Positions 1 to 8,769 of a DNA stretch of 64,000 nucleotides are shown piece by piece. The notes beneath the pieces are model-generated. The model had not been told where the DNA came from, searched no databases, and saw only the letters and a list, made by a program, of their open reading frames with translations. Each line of letters begins with the position of its first letter. Positions within the stretch are counted from its first letter, which is position 1. The translations under genes were made by a program, and so were the position numbers. The DNA is from Geminicoccus roseus DSM 18922 (GTDB lineage: Bacteria > Pseudomonadota > Alphaproteobacteria > Geminicoccales > Geminicoccaceae), in NCBI RefSeq assembly GCF_000427665.1, contig NZ_KE386572.1, forward strand, positions 4,464,373 to 4,528,372, read 5' to 3'.

Positions 1-157
1 TGTCGATCTGCGGCCGTTCGCGATCACCGGCAAGTCAACCTGGGTGCTGCCCGGCGGCCTCAGCCGCGTGGCCCTGCGCAAAGGCTCGCTCGTGGTGAAC
101 AGCTCGCAGGGTGGCGGCTCGAAGGACACCTGGGTCCTGAGGGAGGACGTGCTGTGA
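1..157 (+). CDS. Circularly permuted ATP-grasp protein, C-terminal end (partial)
   Basis: Only the last 51 codons are inside the window, read from base 2 and ending with TGA at 155-157. The visible tail ([16 protein letters not shown], then [13 protein letters not shown]) matches the conserved C-terminus of circularly permuted type 2 ATP-grasp proteins (DUF404/DUF407 family), thought to be peptide or amide ligases. The stop overlaps the GTG start of the alpha-E gene by the shared bases GTGA, the usual arrangement of this two-gene unit. The substrate is unknown for the family. Identification rests on this short tail plus the neighbour. Confidence 0.8.
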   Translation, partial: VDLRPFAITGKSTWVLPGGLSRVALRKGSLVVNSSQGGGSKDTWVLREDVL

Positions 158-1140
158 CCCGGCTGCTTGCCCGCTATGCGGAATGCATCTTCTGGATGGG
201 GCGCTATGTGGAGCGCGCCGAGAACCTGGCGCGTATCCTGGACGTGCAGGAGACCTTCTCCCGCGACAGCCGCGGCGCCCACGACTGGGGCGTCGTCCTC
301 GACATCAACGCCGACCGTGCCCGCTTCGAGAAGAAGCACGGCCAGCCCAACGCCCGGTCGGTGCTGCGGTTCTACGTCCTGGACCGGGACAATCCCAATT
401 CCCTGGTCAGCGACATCTGGGGAGCCCGGGAGAATGCCCGTGCCCTGCGGCCGCTGATCACCACCGAGATGTGGACGCAGCTCAACGTGTTCTACAACCG
501 TGTCCTGACGCTCGGCATCGACGATCTGGCCGAGGAACGGCTGTCCCGGCTGTGCGCGCAGATCAAGGATGGCTGCGACGCGCATTACGGGATCACCGCC
601 GGCACGTTCTACCGCGACGAGGCCTGGAGCTTCTACGAACTCGGTCGCGCCATCGAGTGCGCCGATCAGACCACCAGGCTCCTGGACGCCAAGCTGCTGG
701 CCGCCGCGCTGCGCGAGGGGGATGATCTCGCCGGCGATGCCAGCTACTGGACGGCCCTCCTGCGCTCGGCCGCTGGCTACCAGGCGTTCCGGCGCCGGCA
801 CCCGCGCGGCATCACCCAGGAAAAGGTCGCGCTGTTCATGCTGTGCGATCCCTGCTTCCCCCGCTCGGTCGCCCACCATCTGGCGTCGATCGAGGAGCAT
901 CTGCACCAGTTGCGCCGCCGCTACGGCCTCAAGGCGGCGAACCGGGCGATCGAGCACCTGGATGGGCTCTACGACGACCTGGAACCGACCAAGGTCAGCA
1001 AGATCATTGCCGCGGGGACGGTTCACGCGCTCGACGATTTCATCCAGAAGAGCCTCACCGATCTCACGGGGATCCTGGGGCGCAGCTTCTTCGGCTGGTC
1101 CCTGGAGGAGCCCGACAAGGAGCCAGTTCAAGCGGCATGA
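154..1140 (+). CDS. Alpha-E domain-containing protein (DUF403)
   Basis: This 328-residue all-helical protein begins with the family signature [20 protein letters not shown] and fills the whole alpha-E (DUF403) domain. Family members are nearly always encoded next to circularly permuted ATP-grasp proteins, and often transglutaminase-like proteases, and are assumed to act with them in an uncharacterised peptide-modification pathway. The GTG start is shared with the TGA of the ATP-grasp gene and its own stop overlaps the ChaC-like gene by ATGA, so the three genes look translationally coupled. No enzymatic activity is established for the family. Confidence 0.9.
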   Translation: MTRLLARYAECIFWMGRYVERAENLARILDVQETFSRDSRGAHDWGVVLDINADRARFEKKHGQPNARSVLRFYVLDRDNPNSLVSDIWGARENARALRPLITTEMWTQLNVFYNRVLTLGIDDLAEERLSRLCAQIKDGCDAHYGITAGTFYRDEAWSFYELGRAIECADQTTRLLDAKLLAAALREGDDLAGDASYWTALLRSAAGYQAFRRRHPRGITQEKVALFMLCDPCFPRSVAHHLASIEEHLHQLRRRYGLKAANRAIEHLDGLYDDLEPTKVSKIIAAGTVHALDDFIQKSLTDLTGILGRSFFGWSLEEPDKEPVQAA

Positions 1141-1868
1141 CCGTTCCCCTCAAGACCCGGCTGGCCCCACCCGCGGCACGGCGCAGGCTGACCGAAGACC
1201 TGGTCAGCCGCGTCTACCGCCAGGTTCCCGATCCCGGCCCGCATCTCGACCTGGTACCGCTGGAGGATGACGACTACCGGCGGATGACCGCCCGGCTGAT
1301 GGAGGAGATCGACCCCCGGCAGGGTCTGTGGATCTTTGCCTACGGCTCGCTCTTGTGGAACCCGACCTTCCGCTATGCCGAGCACCGGGTCGGCACCGTG
1401 CATGGCTGGCACCGCTCCTACTGCCTGCATCTCACCCGCTGGCGCGGAACGCCGGAGGAACCTGGCCTGATGCTGGCCCTGGAGCGGGGCGGCGCCTGCA
1501 AGGGTGTCCTGTTCCGCCTGCCCGCCGGCGAGGAAGCCAAGGACATCGAACTCCTGCTGCGCCGTGAGATCGGGTTCAAGGAATCAGGCAACCGCTGGCG
1601 CTGGTTCGATGCCCGCACCGACCAGGGAATGGTCCGGGCTCTCGGCTTTGTCGCCAACCATGCCTGTTCCTATTACCGCCCGGAGCCGCCCCTGGAGCAG
1701 ACCGTGGCGATGCTGGCCAGGGCCTGCGGGCATGGCGGCTCCTGCGCCGAATATCTCTACAAGACCGTGGCGTCGCTGGAGCAGTACGGCATCCACGACC
1801 GCCATCTCTGGCGCCTGCAGGACCGGGTCGCCGAGCAGATCGCCATTGAAACAGGCGGTGGAATCTGA
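1137..1868 (+). CDS. ChaC-like gamma-glutamylcyclotransferase
   Basis: This 243-residue protein is of the ChaC/GCG family, which cleaves glutathione or gamma-glutamyl peptides to 5-oxoproline and the remaining peptide in the cytoplasm. The diagnostic substrate-binding loop YGSLLWNP lies at residues 69-76, followed by HRVGTVHGWHRSYCL, typical of ChaC. A C-terminal AEYLYKTV segment is where ChaC proteins end. The ATG overlaps the alpha-E stop (ATGA), so I chose it over the longer upstream reading frame. Its place as third gene of an ATP-grasp/alpha-E operon suggests a role in gamma-glutamyl or glutathione-like peptide turnover, which is inference. Confidence 0.87.
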   Translation: MTVPLKTRLAPPAARRRLTEDLVSRVYRQVPDPGPHLDLVPLEDDDYRRMTARLMEEIDPRQGLWIFAYGSLLWNPTFRYAEHRVGTVHGWHRSYCLHLTRWRGTPEEPGLMLALERGGACKGVLFRLPAGEEAKDIELLLRREIGFKESGNRWRWFDARTDQGMVRALGFVANHACSYYRPEPPLEQTVAMLARACGHGGSCAEYLYKTVASLEQYGIHDRHLWRLQDRVAEQIAIETGGGI

Positions 1869-2043
1869 GCTCGTTTCGGACCTCCTGAACTCCCATGTTA
1901 GAATTGATGACGTTGCCCAGCCTGGAGAAGGCGGAGTAGAGATCCCTGCTTCGTCAACGAACCGATTGCCGATCGGGAACGGGGCGGCAGGTACTGGTGT
2001 TCGGCAGGTCGAATGGCCCGAAGGGCGCGTCGGAGGCGACAGG

Positions 2044-2916
2044 ATGACCATGGCAGCCACGACCAGGCAGAAGCATCTGGCCCTGGTGTCGCCCGAAGCG
2101 CAGGGCGATCTCTCGGACACGCTTTGGCGGCGATTGCGCTGGGAGGCCGAGGAGGCATGCGCCAAATCGCCGATGCTGGCGCCGCTGTTCCTGGATTCGA
2201 TCATCAACCAGCCGAGTTTCGAGGGCGCGATGTTCCATCGCATCGCGGCCCGGCTGAAGAACGATGTGATCTCGCAGCCTCTGATCCTGCAGGCATTCCA
2301 CCGCGCGGCCAGCAACGATCCGAACATCGCGCTGGGCCTGCAGGCCGACATCAGCGCCGTCTACGACCGTGATCCGGCCTGCGAGCGGCTCATCGAGCCG
2401 TTCCTGTACTTCAAGGGCTTCCACGCCATCCAGGTGCACCGCCTGAACCACTGGCTGTGGAACTCCGGCGAGCGGGATTTCGCGCTCTACCTGCAAAGCC
2501 GCACTTCCGAGGTTTTCCAGGCCGACATCCACCCGGCCGCGCGGATCGGCAAGGGCATCCTGCTCGACCATGCCACTGGCCTGGTGGTCGGCGAAACTGC
2601 GGTGATCGAGGACGATGTGTCGCTCCTCCAGGGCGTGACCCTGGGCGGTACCGGCAAGGAAGCCGGTGACCGGCATCCCAAGGTGCGTCGCGGGGTGATG
2701 ATCGGCGCAGGTGCCAAGATCCTGGGCAATATCGAGATCGGTGCCTGCGCCCGGATTGCCGCCGGCTCGGTGGTTCTCAACCCGGTCCCGCCGCGCACCA
2801 CGGTGGCCGGGGTCCCGGCGCGCGCGGTGAAGGTGGCCCCGTCCTGCGACACGTCCCGCAGCGCCGACGAGATCCTGAGCGAGATGTCCTACGCGGCGTT
2901 CGACTACGCCATCTGA
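2044..2916 (+). CDS. cysE: Serine O-acetyltransferase
   Basis: CysE transfers acetyl from acetyl-CoA to L-serine, the first step of cysteine synthesis. The 290-residue protein has the N-terminal helical SATase domain (WEAEEACAKSPMLAPLF onward) and then left-handed beta-helix hexapeptide repeats from about residue 155. These include the conserved HPAARIGKGILLDHATG and GVTLGGTGKEAGDRHPK, whose histidines serve catalysis. The start follows a clean GGAGG at 2032-2036 with 7-base spacing. A cysteine synthase gene lies at the far end of the window, so the two steps are not adjacent. The 175 bases upstream hold no gene. Confidence 0.95.
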   Translation: MTMAATTRQKHLALVSPEAQGDLSDTLWRRLRWEAEEACAKSPMLAPLFLDSIINQPSFEGAMFHRIAARLKNDVISQPLILQAFHRAASNDPNIALGLQADISAVYDRDPACERLIEPFLYFKGFHAIQVHRLNHWLWNSGERDFALYLQSRTSEVFQADIHPAARIGKGILLDHATGLVVGETAVIEDDVSLLQGVTLGGTGKEAGDRHPKVRRGVMIGAGAKILGNIEIGACARIAAGSVVLNPVPPRTTVAGVPARAVKVAPSCDTSRSADEILSEMSYAAFDYAI

Positions 2917-2940
2917 CGCCCGGTCCCATCCGGCCGGGCG
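2917..2940. terminator. Hairpin between convergent cysE and EamA genes
   Basis: The inverted repeat CGCCCGG/CCGGGCG (2917-2923 and 2934-2940, 10-base loop) starts directly after the cysE stop and lies before the end of the convergent EamA gene. It has no T-tract. A role as a bidirectional terminator is inferred from its position only. Confidence 0.4.
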
Positions 2941-2952
2941 GCTGTCTGCCGC

Positions 2953-3393
2953 TCAGCCGCGATAGGCGACCAGAAGCGCACCGGCGCCGATCAGCATGAC
3001 ACCAGCCCAGTTCGCGGCCGAGAGCCGCTCGCCCAGGAACAGCGCGCCGAACAGCGCCACCAGCACGACGCTGAGCTTGTCGATCGGCGCCACCCGGCCG
3101 ACTTCCCCAAGCTGCAGGGCCCGGAAGTAGCAGATCCAGGAAGCCCCGGTGGCCAGCCCGGAAAGGACCAGGAAGAGCCAGGTCGAGCCCGGGATGGCGC
3201 CCTGGTGCCGCCACTTGCCGGTCGCCGCCAGGATGCCGGCCAGGGCCGCGACCACGACCAGGGTGCGGATGAAGGTGGCGAGGTCAGGATCGATCGCCTG
3301 CACGCCGACCTTGGCAAACAAGGCGGTGAGTGCCGCGAAGCAGGCCGCCAGCACCGCCCAGAACTGCCAGGAGCCCACCAGCGCCGCCATCAT
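2953..3393 (-). CDS. EamA-family transporter, single-domain (short DMT)
   Basis: This 146-residue membrane protein has about five hydrophobic helices and one EamA repeat, ending LSAANWAGVMLIGAGALLVA. Short single-repeat EamA proteins (COG2510-like) are thought to work as dimers in drug/metabolite export. The motif FLGERLSAANWAG is typical of the last two helices. It is a complete small family member rather than a truncated 10-TM protein, because it starts cleanly at tandem ATG codons. Substrate unknown. It lies just downstream of, and on the same strand as, the amidohydrolase gene. Confidence 0.85.
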   Translation of the reverse strand: MMAALVGSWQFWAVLAACFAALTALFAKVGVQAIDPDLATFIRTLVVVAALAGILAATGKWRHQGAIPGSTWLFLVLSGLATGASWICYFRALQLGEVGRVAPIDKLSVVLVALFGALFLGERLSAANWAGVMLIGAGALLVAYRG

Positions 3394-3415
3394 CCCAAAT
3401 TCCCGTTACCGCGTC

Positions 3416-4267
3416 TCAGAGCTGGTACCAGCGCATCGCATTGTCGCGGAAGATCGCGCGCCGCTCGCTGTCGCTGAAATGGGCGGTGGCCCGCTCGACC
3501 GTCTCCACCCAGCGCTCGTAGGGCAGGGCCAGGACGGAAACTGGCCAGTCGCCGCCGAACATGATCCGGTCAACGCCGAAGCAGTCGACGGCGCGGTCCA
3601 TGTAGGGACGCAGCTGCGCTTCCCGCCAGTTGCCATGGTCGGCCTCGGTCGCGACGCCGCTCAGCTTGCAGATCACGTTGGGAAAGGCCGCCAGGGCCTT
3701 GATGAAGGTCCACCAGGGCTCGATCCCGCCGGCCTTGATCGGGGGCTTGCCAATATGGTCCAGGACGAACCGGACCTGCGGATGCCGGGCCACCAGCTCC
3801 AGCACGGCGGGGAACTGGTGGTGGAAGACGCAGAGCTCGAAGTCGAAGCCGTACTTGGGAAGAAGCGCCAGGCCTGCCTGGAAGTCCGGGCGCAGGCAGA
3901 AGTCGTTGTCCGCTTCGTTCTGCAGGAGCCGGCGCACGCCCTTGACCAGCCCGAGCCCGGCCAGCGCCTCCAGATGCGGCTCGACGACAGCACCGTCCTC
4001 CAGCGGCGCATGGGCGACGATGCCGCCGAGCCTCGGGTCGTCCTTGGCGAGCCCGGCGATCCGGCGCGCCTCGTCCAGGCTGCGCCCCTTGGCGACGTCG
4101 CACTCGACGAACACGAACTTCTCCAGTGCCACCCGGCCGCGGTGCCGGTCCAGCTCCGCGATCCCGAACGGCTTGTTCAGTGCAGGGACGCCCGCGCACC
4201 ACTCCATCGGGATCAGGCTCGGCTCCCAGAGATGGATGTGGGTGTCGACGATGGCGAAATCCGGCAT
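3416..4267 (-). CDS. Amidohydrolase family protein (COG3618, fuconolactonase-like)
   Basis: A 283-residue metal-dependent TIM-barrel hydrolase of amidohydrolase 2 type. The HxH metal motif is at residues 10-12 (DTHIHLWEP), later histidines occur in FHHQFP and VLDHIGKPP, and the metal aspartate is in MFGGDWPVS near the C-terminus. Relatives hydrolyse lactones such as L-fucono- or rhamnono-lactone and 2-pyrone-4,6-dicarboxylate. The substrate here is not evident, and no sugar operon surrounds it. The start at 4267 is preferred over 4291 because GGGAGG sits 5 bases upstream of it. The nitrilase-like gene lies just upstream on the same strand. Confidence 0.85.
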   Translation of the reverse strand: MPDFAIVDTHIHLWEPSLIPMEWCAGVPALNKPFGIAELDRHRGRVALEKFVFVECDVAKGRSLDEARRIAGLAKDDPRLGGIVAHAPLEDGAVVEPHLEALAGLGLVKGVRRLLQNEADNDFCLRPDFQAGLALLPKYGFDFELCVFHHQFPAVLELVARHPQVRFVLDHIGKPPIKAGGIEPWWTFIKALAAFPNVICKLSGVATEADHGNWREAQLRPYMDRAVDCFGVDRIMFGGDWPVSVLALPYERWVETVERATAHFSDSERRAIFRDNAMRWYQL

Positions 4268-4302
4268 GAAGTCCTCCCGTTGTTCGTTCATGTGCAGCCG
4301 CT

Positions 4303-5127
4303 TCAGGCGTCCCAGGGTTCGACCAGGCGGTGATGCCGGTGCGTCGGTATCATCCGCCGCGCCTGAACGACACGGTCATGATCCAGCCGCGCGGTCACCC
4401 AGCCCGGGCCGTCGCTCGCCTGCGCGATCACGCTGCCCCAGGGATCGACCACCATCGAGTGGCCCCAGGAGGTCCGCCGGCTGGTCGGGTGGGGACCGGA
4501 CTGGCCCGGCGCCAGGACATAGGCGCCGTTCTCGATCGCCCGGGCGCGCAGCAGCACCTCCCAATGGTCCTTGCCGGTCTGCTGGGTGAACGCGGAGGGG
4601 ACCAGGTACACCTCGGCCCCCTGCCGGGCCAGGAGCTGGAACAGCTCGGGAAAGCGCAGGTCGTAGCAGATCGTGCAGCCCAGGCGAAAACCGCCGAGCT
4701 CGTAGGTGGCAAGCTCCGTGCCCGGGGCGATCCCGTCGCTTTCCCGGAAGATCCGGCCGTCCGGGGCGGTCACGTCGAACAGGTGGATCTTGCGGTAGCG
4801 GACGACGATCTCCCCGTCCGGCCCGACCACGATCGTGCTGTTGTAGGCGCGGCTGTCCGGCCCTTTTTCCAGGAAACTGCCGCCATGGATGGTGATCCGG
4901 TGGCGGCTGGCCAGCTCCTGCAGCATCCGGGAGGCGGGGCCGTCGGGAATGGTCTCGGCGGCCGCCGCCCGCGCCGCCGCGTCGCCCCCGATCAGCGTGA
5001 AGGTCTCCGGCAGCACCACGAGGTCCGGCTGGTCGGCGGCAATGGCGTGCTCGACGAGATCCCGGGCCTGGGCGAGGTTGGCCTCGAGGTCGACGTCAGC
5101 CGCCAGCTGGATCAGCGATACGCGCAT
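4303..5127 (-). CDS. Carbon-nitrogen hydrolase (nitrilase superfamily, Nit-like amidase)
   Basis: A 274-residue enzyme with the complete nitrilase-superfamily triad: Glu41 in LPETF, Lys113 in RYRKIHLFD and Cys154 in TICYDLRFPE. The spacing and the KIHLFDV and DLRFPELF blocks fit the Nit1/Nit2 branch, whose members deamidate omega-amides such as deaminated glutathione or alpha-ketoglutaramate. Exact substrate cannot be read from sequence. The start at 5127 begins the family's MRVSLIQ strand and has GGAG 8 bases upstream; the longer frame to 5199 adds an unlikely arginine-rich tail. It probably forms an operon with the amidohydrolase and EamA genes downstream. Confidence 0.9.
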   Translation of the reverse strand: MRVSLIQLAADVDLEANLAQARDLVEHAIAADQPDLVVLPETFTLIGGDAAARAAAAETIPDGPASRMLQELASRHRITIHGGSFLEKGPDSRAYNSTIVVGPDGEIVVRYRKIHLFDVTAPDGRIFRESDGIAPGTELATYELGGFRLGCTICYDLRFPELFQLLARQGAEVYLVPSAFTQQTGKDHWEVLLRARAIENGAYVLAPGQSGPHPTSRRTSWGHSMVVDPWGSVIAQASDGPGWVTARLDHDRVVQARRMIPTHRHHRLVEPWDA

Positions 5128-5229
5128 CAGGCGTCTCCAAGCTCGACAAGTGGCCGGCCGCAGCGCTACCGCGCACGGTCCGTGACGATGTCGTGACAAT
5201 CATGTGGCGGATCGCTCCGGCGGAGACCC

Positions 5230-6084
5230 GTGCCCATGGCTGTGACGGTGTTCGCGGTGGTGCTCGCCGCGGCGGTACTGCATGCGAGCTGGAACGCGGT
5301 CGTCAAGACCGGCGGCGAGCCGGAGCTGCGTCTGGCGCTGGTCGGTCTCACCATCGCGATCATGGTGCTGCCCTTCTGCCTGTTGGTGCCACCACCGCCC
5401 GCAGCCGCCTGGCCATGGCTCCTGGGCTCGCTCGCCTCGCACCTGGCCTATTACGAGCTGCTCGCCCGCGCCTACCGGCTGGGCGACCTTTCGCAGGTCT
5501 ATCCAGTAACCCGGGGCCTTGCGCCGCCGGCCGCGGCCCTGCTGGCCTGGCTGTTCGTGGGGGAGACGCTGGAGCCCGCCGGCGTGGTGGCCGTGCTGGT
5601 GATCGGCCTCGGCATCGTCGCGCTGGCCGCTGCCGACCGCGGCGGACTGAGCGGACGGCGCGCCCTGGTGCCGGCCATCCTCAATGCCGGCGTGATCGGG
5701 ATCTACTCGATCTGCGACGGCATGGGGGCCCGGACTGCGGGCGACCCGTTCTCCTACATCGTCTGGCTGTTCGTCCTGGACGGCCTGCCGTTCGCCACGC
5801 TGGTGCTCGTCCGCCGCAGGATGGCCCTCGTCCGGGCGGTGCCCACCCTCTGGCGTCCCGCGGCGGTCGCCGGTGCCATGTCGCTGCTGGCCTACGGGCT
5901 GGTGATCTGGGCGATGGCCCGGGCGCCGATCGCCTATGTCTCGGCCCTGCGCGAGACCTCGGTGGTGCTGGCAGCCTGGATCGGCACGCGCGTGCTCAAG
6001 GAGCCTTTCGGCCGGCGCAGGATCGCCTGCGCCGCCCTGGTGGCGCTGGGAGTCGTGGCGCTGCAACTGAGCCGCATCCCGTAG
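5230..6084 (+). CDS. DMT/EamA-family transporter
   Basis: A 284-residue inner-membrane protein with about ten hydrophobic helices in two EamA repeats; the second carries the conserved APIAYVSALRETSVV and ALVALGVVALQL. Members export amino acids, purine metabolites or other small molecules; the substrate is unknown. The GTG at 5230 has GGAG 4 bases upstream and the ATG at 5236 has it 10 bases upstream, so either could be the start. It is transcribed divergently from the nitrilase gene and is the last intact gene before the insertion-sequence graveyard. Confidence 0.88.
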   Translation: MPMAVTVFAVVLAAAVLHASWNAVVKTGGEPELRLALVGLTIAIMVLPFCLLVPPPPAAAWPWLLGSLASHLAYYELLARAYRLGDLSQVYPVTRGLAPPAAALLAWLFVGETLEPAGVVAVLVIGLGIVALAAADRGGLSGRRALVPAILNAGVIGIYSICDGMGARTAGDPFSYIVWLFVLDGLPFATLVLVRRRMALVRAVPTLWRPAAVAGAMSLLAYGLVIWAMARAPIAYVSALRETSVVLAAWIGTRVLKEPFGRRRIACAALVALGVVALQLSRIP

Positions 6085-6119
6085 CAGGGTGGATCCTGCA
6101 CGGCCGTGGGGCAATGTTA

Positions 6120-7195
6120 TTTCACTCCCTGAGACAGAGGTGCCGAGTGGAAACAGGGCGCGATCATGGTCATGAGCGCACGGCGGTCCTGGCCAGTCCA
6201 CCTGCGGCCCCGACATTGCCGAGGCCCTATTCCTCCATCGTCTGCTGATGCGCCTGTCACCGATCCTTTTTGCTTCAATGGCCGCCGCAAGTTCCGCAAG
6301 GCCCGAATGTCCTGGCAGGTTGGGCAAATGATGCTCGCGCCCACCAGAGCCCCGCTGTCTCCCCACCAGCCAGACCGCCTCGCCCGGGAGGCCCCGCCAG
6401 ACCTGCTCGCCTTCGGCCGGGCGATTCGCCGCCCTTTGGCAGGAGCCAGCGCGTGGCCGGCGCCCGATCCTCGCTGGGATGTTGGCCAGGGCAGTTTGAT
6501 GGCGGGCAGGTCGATTTTCAGCACTTTGGCCATGCCGACGGTCACGGATGAGGCCGCGCCTGCTCAGGCCAGAACGCAAGGCGGCGCGGGCGCCCCGGCC
6601 GGCATCGGCCACCGCGGGACCAAAGCGGCCACCGGCAACCAGGAGCCGTTTGATCTCCACCAGGGCGGGTCATCGCGCAAAAAGCTGCCGATGCCCTGGC
6701 GACAGCCCGTCCTCTGCACAGTGTGCGACATCGGGCACCCAAAGCCTTCAGCATGCCTGCTCGCGCAGACGAACAAAGGCGCAGGCGTACCGGAACCTCA
6801 TCATTGGCAAGGGTGAGGGCCTCCAGCACCTGGCGGCTGGCGCGCCTGCCCAGGCACCCGGCCGATGGACGCGCCAGGTCCACCGCGTGCCCGCCCAGCT
6901 GGGCAGAACCGGATCGCCGACCACCGGCGCAGCATCCGGCCAGCCCGCTCATTCCGCCAGCTGCCGCAAGGGGCTTCATCCAAGCGTGGACTGGTGACGA
7001 CGTGATGAAGCGAGTCATGCCCGTCCATGCCCAGCCGGGCATTTGCCGATTGCTGGCCCTTGCGCTCATGGCAACCGATCGGCCCCTGCCGGTGGGGAGG
7101 AGCCCAAGACCGCCGCCTCCGGTGCGTCATCTCCCACAGGAATGGCGCCAACCATTCTTCCAGCGTTCCCCGCCGGCCTAGCTCCGCCATCACCT
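6120..7195 (-). pseudogene. Decayed IS701-family transposase
   Basis: Read from about 7195 downward, the minus strand spells an IS701-type DDE transposase in at least three successive frames. The N-terminus EEWLAPFLWEMTHRRRR leads to GMDGHDSLHHVVTSPRLDEAP (one frame), then LTLANDEVPVRLRL (second frame), then AVWLVGRQRGSGGREHHL with NLPGHSGLAELAAAIEAK, and finally WTGQDRRALMTMIA. These blocks occur in the right order and spacing for the family. Multiple frameshifts and the lack of a recognisable C-terminus show it cannot be functional. No terminal repeats were identified. Confidence 0.83.
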
Positions 7196-7224
7196 TTGTC
7201 CAGCCAAGCGCATAGGACAGGGCC

Positions 7225-8007
7225 GCGGATCACGCGCCGAAAGGTCTCCGCCTTGCTAGACCGAAATCCGACAAACCTCCTGCCGCCTCATGATCGGCCA
7301 GGTCGGCCAGATCTCGAGGCGCGGCGGGTGCTCCACGGAACCCCGCCCGTTCTTGAGACCGGCTGCAGCCCGCCAAGATTTCTTGGCCCCGGTTGCAGTG
7401 GGAATGGATGATCCGCCTCGTGCGGATCATGGCGGCCAGCCGACCGTCCGGCCATGACCATCTCCAACCGCTACAACAGATGGGCACGTCGTGGTTCGCG
7501 GCAGCGTTGGTTGCAGTAGCTTGCTGGTGCAAAGTGAAGTCGCGATCGACAAGATCCACGTCAGGGCACATCACTGCCTTCCGGGCGGCAAGAGGGCGAG
7601 CGGCGCCCGGCCATCGGCCGCTTGCGCGGCGGCCGCACCTCGACAACTCTTTGTGGCCGATGAATGCGGCCGACCCGGCGCGTTCGCCCGGACCCCCAAC
7701 AGCATCGCCATCCCGCTGTCGAGCACCTTGTCGCCGCCCAGGCGCCTGATCGCCGACACGACCGATGATGCCGATAATCGCCACGATTGGCTTGAGGCTC
7801 AGAATGTCCGGTCCGCCATGCCGTCCGCCGCCCACCGGACCATCCCTTGGCTGCTCAAACTGCAATGCCTAGACCCGATGCAACCTGATCGAGCGGCTTT
7901 GCGGCCGGCTCCAGAACCGGCGGCGCATCTCCGTGCACCATGACTGCCTCGCCCTGAACTGACTGGCCGCGCTCGCACCCGGCGCCATCGCCTCAGCATG
8001 GGCTGAA
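7225..8007 (+). pseudogene. Decayed IS5-family transposase (plus strand)
   Basis: The plus strand carries IS5-family transposase pieces in changing frames. They are DRPGRPDLEARRVLHG near 7290, ISNRYNRWARRGS near 7466, IDKIHVRAHH near 7550, VADECGRPGAFARTPN near 7655, RLIADTTDDADN near 7745, and near 7880 NLIERLCGRLQNRRRIS followed by an in-frame stop and LAALAPGAIASAWAE. The order matches the DDE domain, ending with the conserved NxIER...RRI(A)TRYD block. Several frameshifts and the internal stop make it a pseudogene. Confidence 0.78.
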
Positions 8008-8097
8008 TGAGCCTCTACCGAGTGGTTTGAGTTGGAGGTCAGCTTGCACTCTGTATGACGTGGGCGAGGGTGGCTGCCTCGGTGGAGGAGGCTGCCA

Positions 8098-8455
8098 TGG
8101 CTCGTGGACCGAGGACGATTGCGCTTGAACGACCGGGCGGCGCTGGCGAATCTTATCCGGCGTCGGAAGGTGAGCCAGGCGCTGGCCAAGCGTGCTCGTG
8201 TGGTGCTGGCGTGTGCCGAGCTGGGGGCCACCGATCTTAGAGTAGCCACGGGGCTGGGCGTGACCCGGCTGACAGTGGCCCTGTGGCAACAGCGTTTACC
8301 CCCCTGCATCGGCTGGAGAGCCTGGCTGATGGGCCACGTGCGGGAGTGCCCCAGGCAGATCGACGATCAAGCGGTCGAGCGTCTAATTGCGCCGACGTTG
8401 GAGGAGATGCCGGAGCAACGCCACCCATTGTAGCACCCGATAGATGGCTAGGCGG
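8098..8455 (+). pseudogene. IS630-family transposase remnant, N-terminal helix-turn-helix part
   Basis: The fragment starts with ATG at 8098 (MARGPRTIALE), shifts frame into ALANLIRRRKVSQALAKRAR, VVLACAELGATDLRVAT and GLGVTRLTVALWQQR, then shifts to RLESLADGPRAGVP and back to RQIDDQAVERLIAPTLEEMP. This is the winged-helix DNA-binding half of IS630 transposases, which continues with THWSTRSMA; here a further shift gives ATHCSTR, a stop and MA before homology ends. The catalytic DDE half is missing. At 8450-8455 it abuts an oppositely oriented IS481 fragment. Confidence 0.8.
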
Positions 8456-8659
8456 GCCGGGCGGCGGTGCGGCCGGAACGCGCGGTCCCGCAGCCCCGCC
8501 TCACCCTCCTCGACCTGGTCCTCGCGCCCCTTGCGGACAATGCGTGCCAAGACGCCCAAGCGAGGCCGCGACCGCAAAAATCGTCCAGCCTTCCGCCAAG
8601 CGTCTCACGAACAGCCTTCGACGATGCGGCGTCGTACGCGCCTTCTGATGAACGTCCAT
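8450..8659 (-). pseudogene. IS481-family transposase remnant, N-terminal fragment
   Basis: On the minus strand an ATG at 8657-8659 opens MDVHQKARTTPHRRRL then FVRRLAEGWTIFAVAASLG. After one frameshift it continues LARIVRKGREDQVEEGEAGL with RDRAFRPHRRPARL. This is the N-terminal helix-turn-helix of IS481/IS3-like transposases (usual block GEAGLRDRSSRPH). Homology stops where the IS630 remnant begins, so the integrase core is absent. It is a truncated, frameshifted fossil. Confidence 0.78.
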
Positions 8660-8769
8660 CCGGAACTCCCGGTCGAGGATTGCAGCTGTGGCAACGACAG
8701 CTTTCCTTCCTGGCCCGGGGGAACAGCCTCCATGGCGGCGACAGCTAGGGCATGCTCTTTAATCTGCAG

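Noticed and set aside
5200-6660. 486-codon minus-strand frame opposite the EamA transporter
   Set aside because: It is the antisense shadow of the transporter in its lower part and runs into the IS701 remnant in its upper part. Only the upper part has homology, and that belongs to the transposase.
8641-8760. Plus-strand ATG AAC GTC CAT as the start of an IS481 transposase
   Set aside because: The following plus-strand codons do not continue the family. The minus strand from 8659 does, so the plus-strand match is fortuitous.
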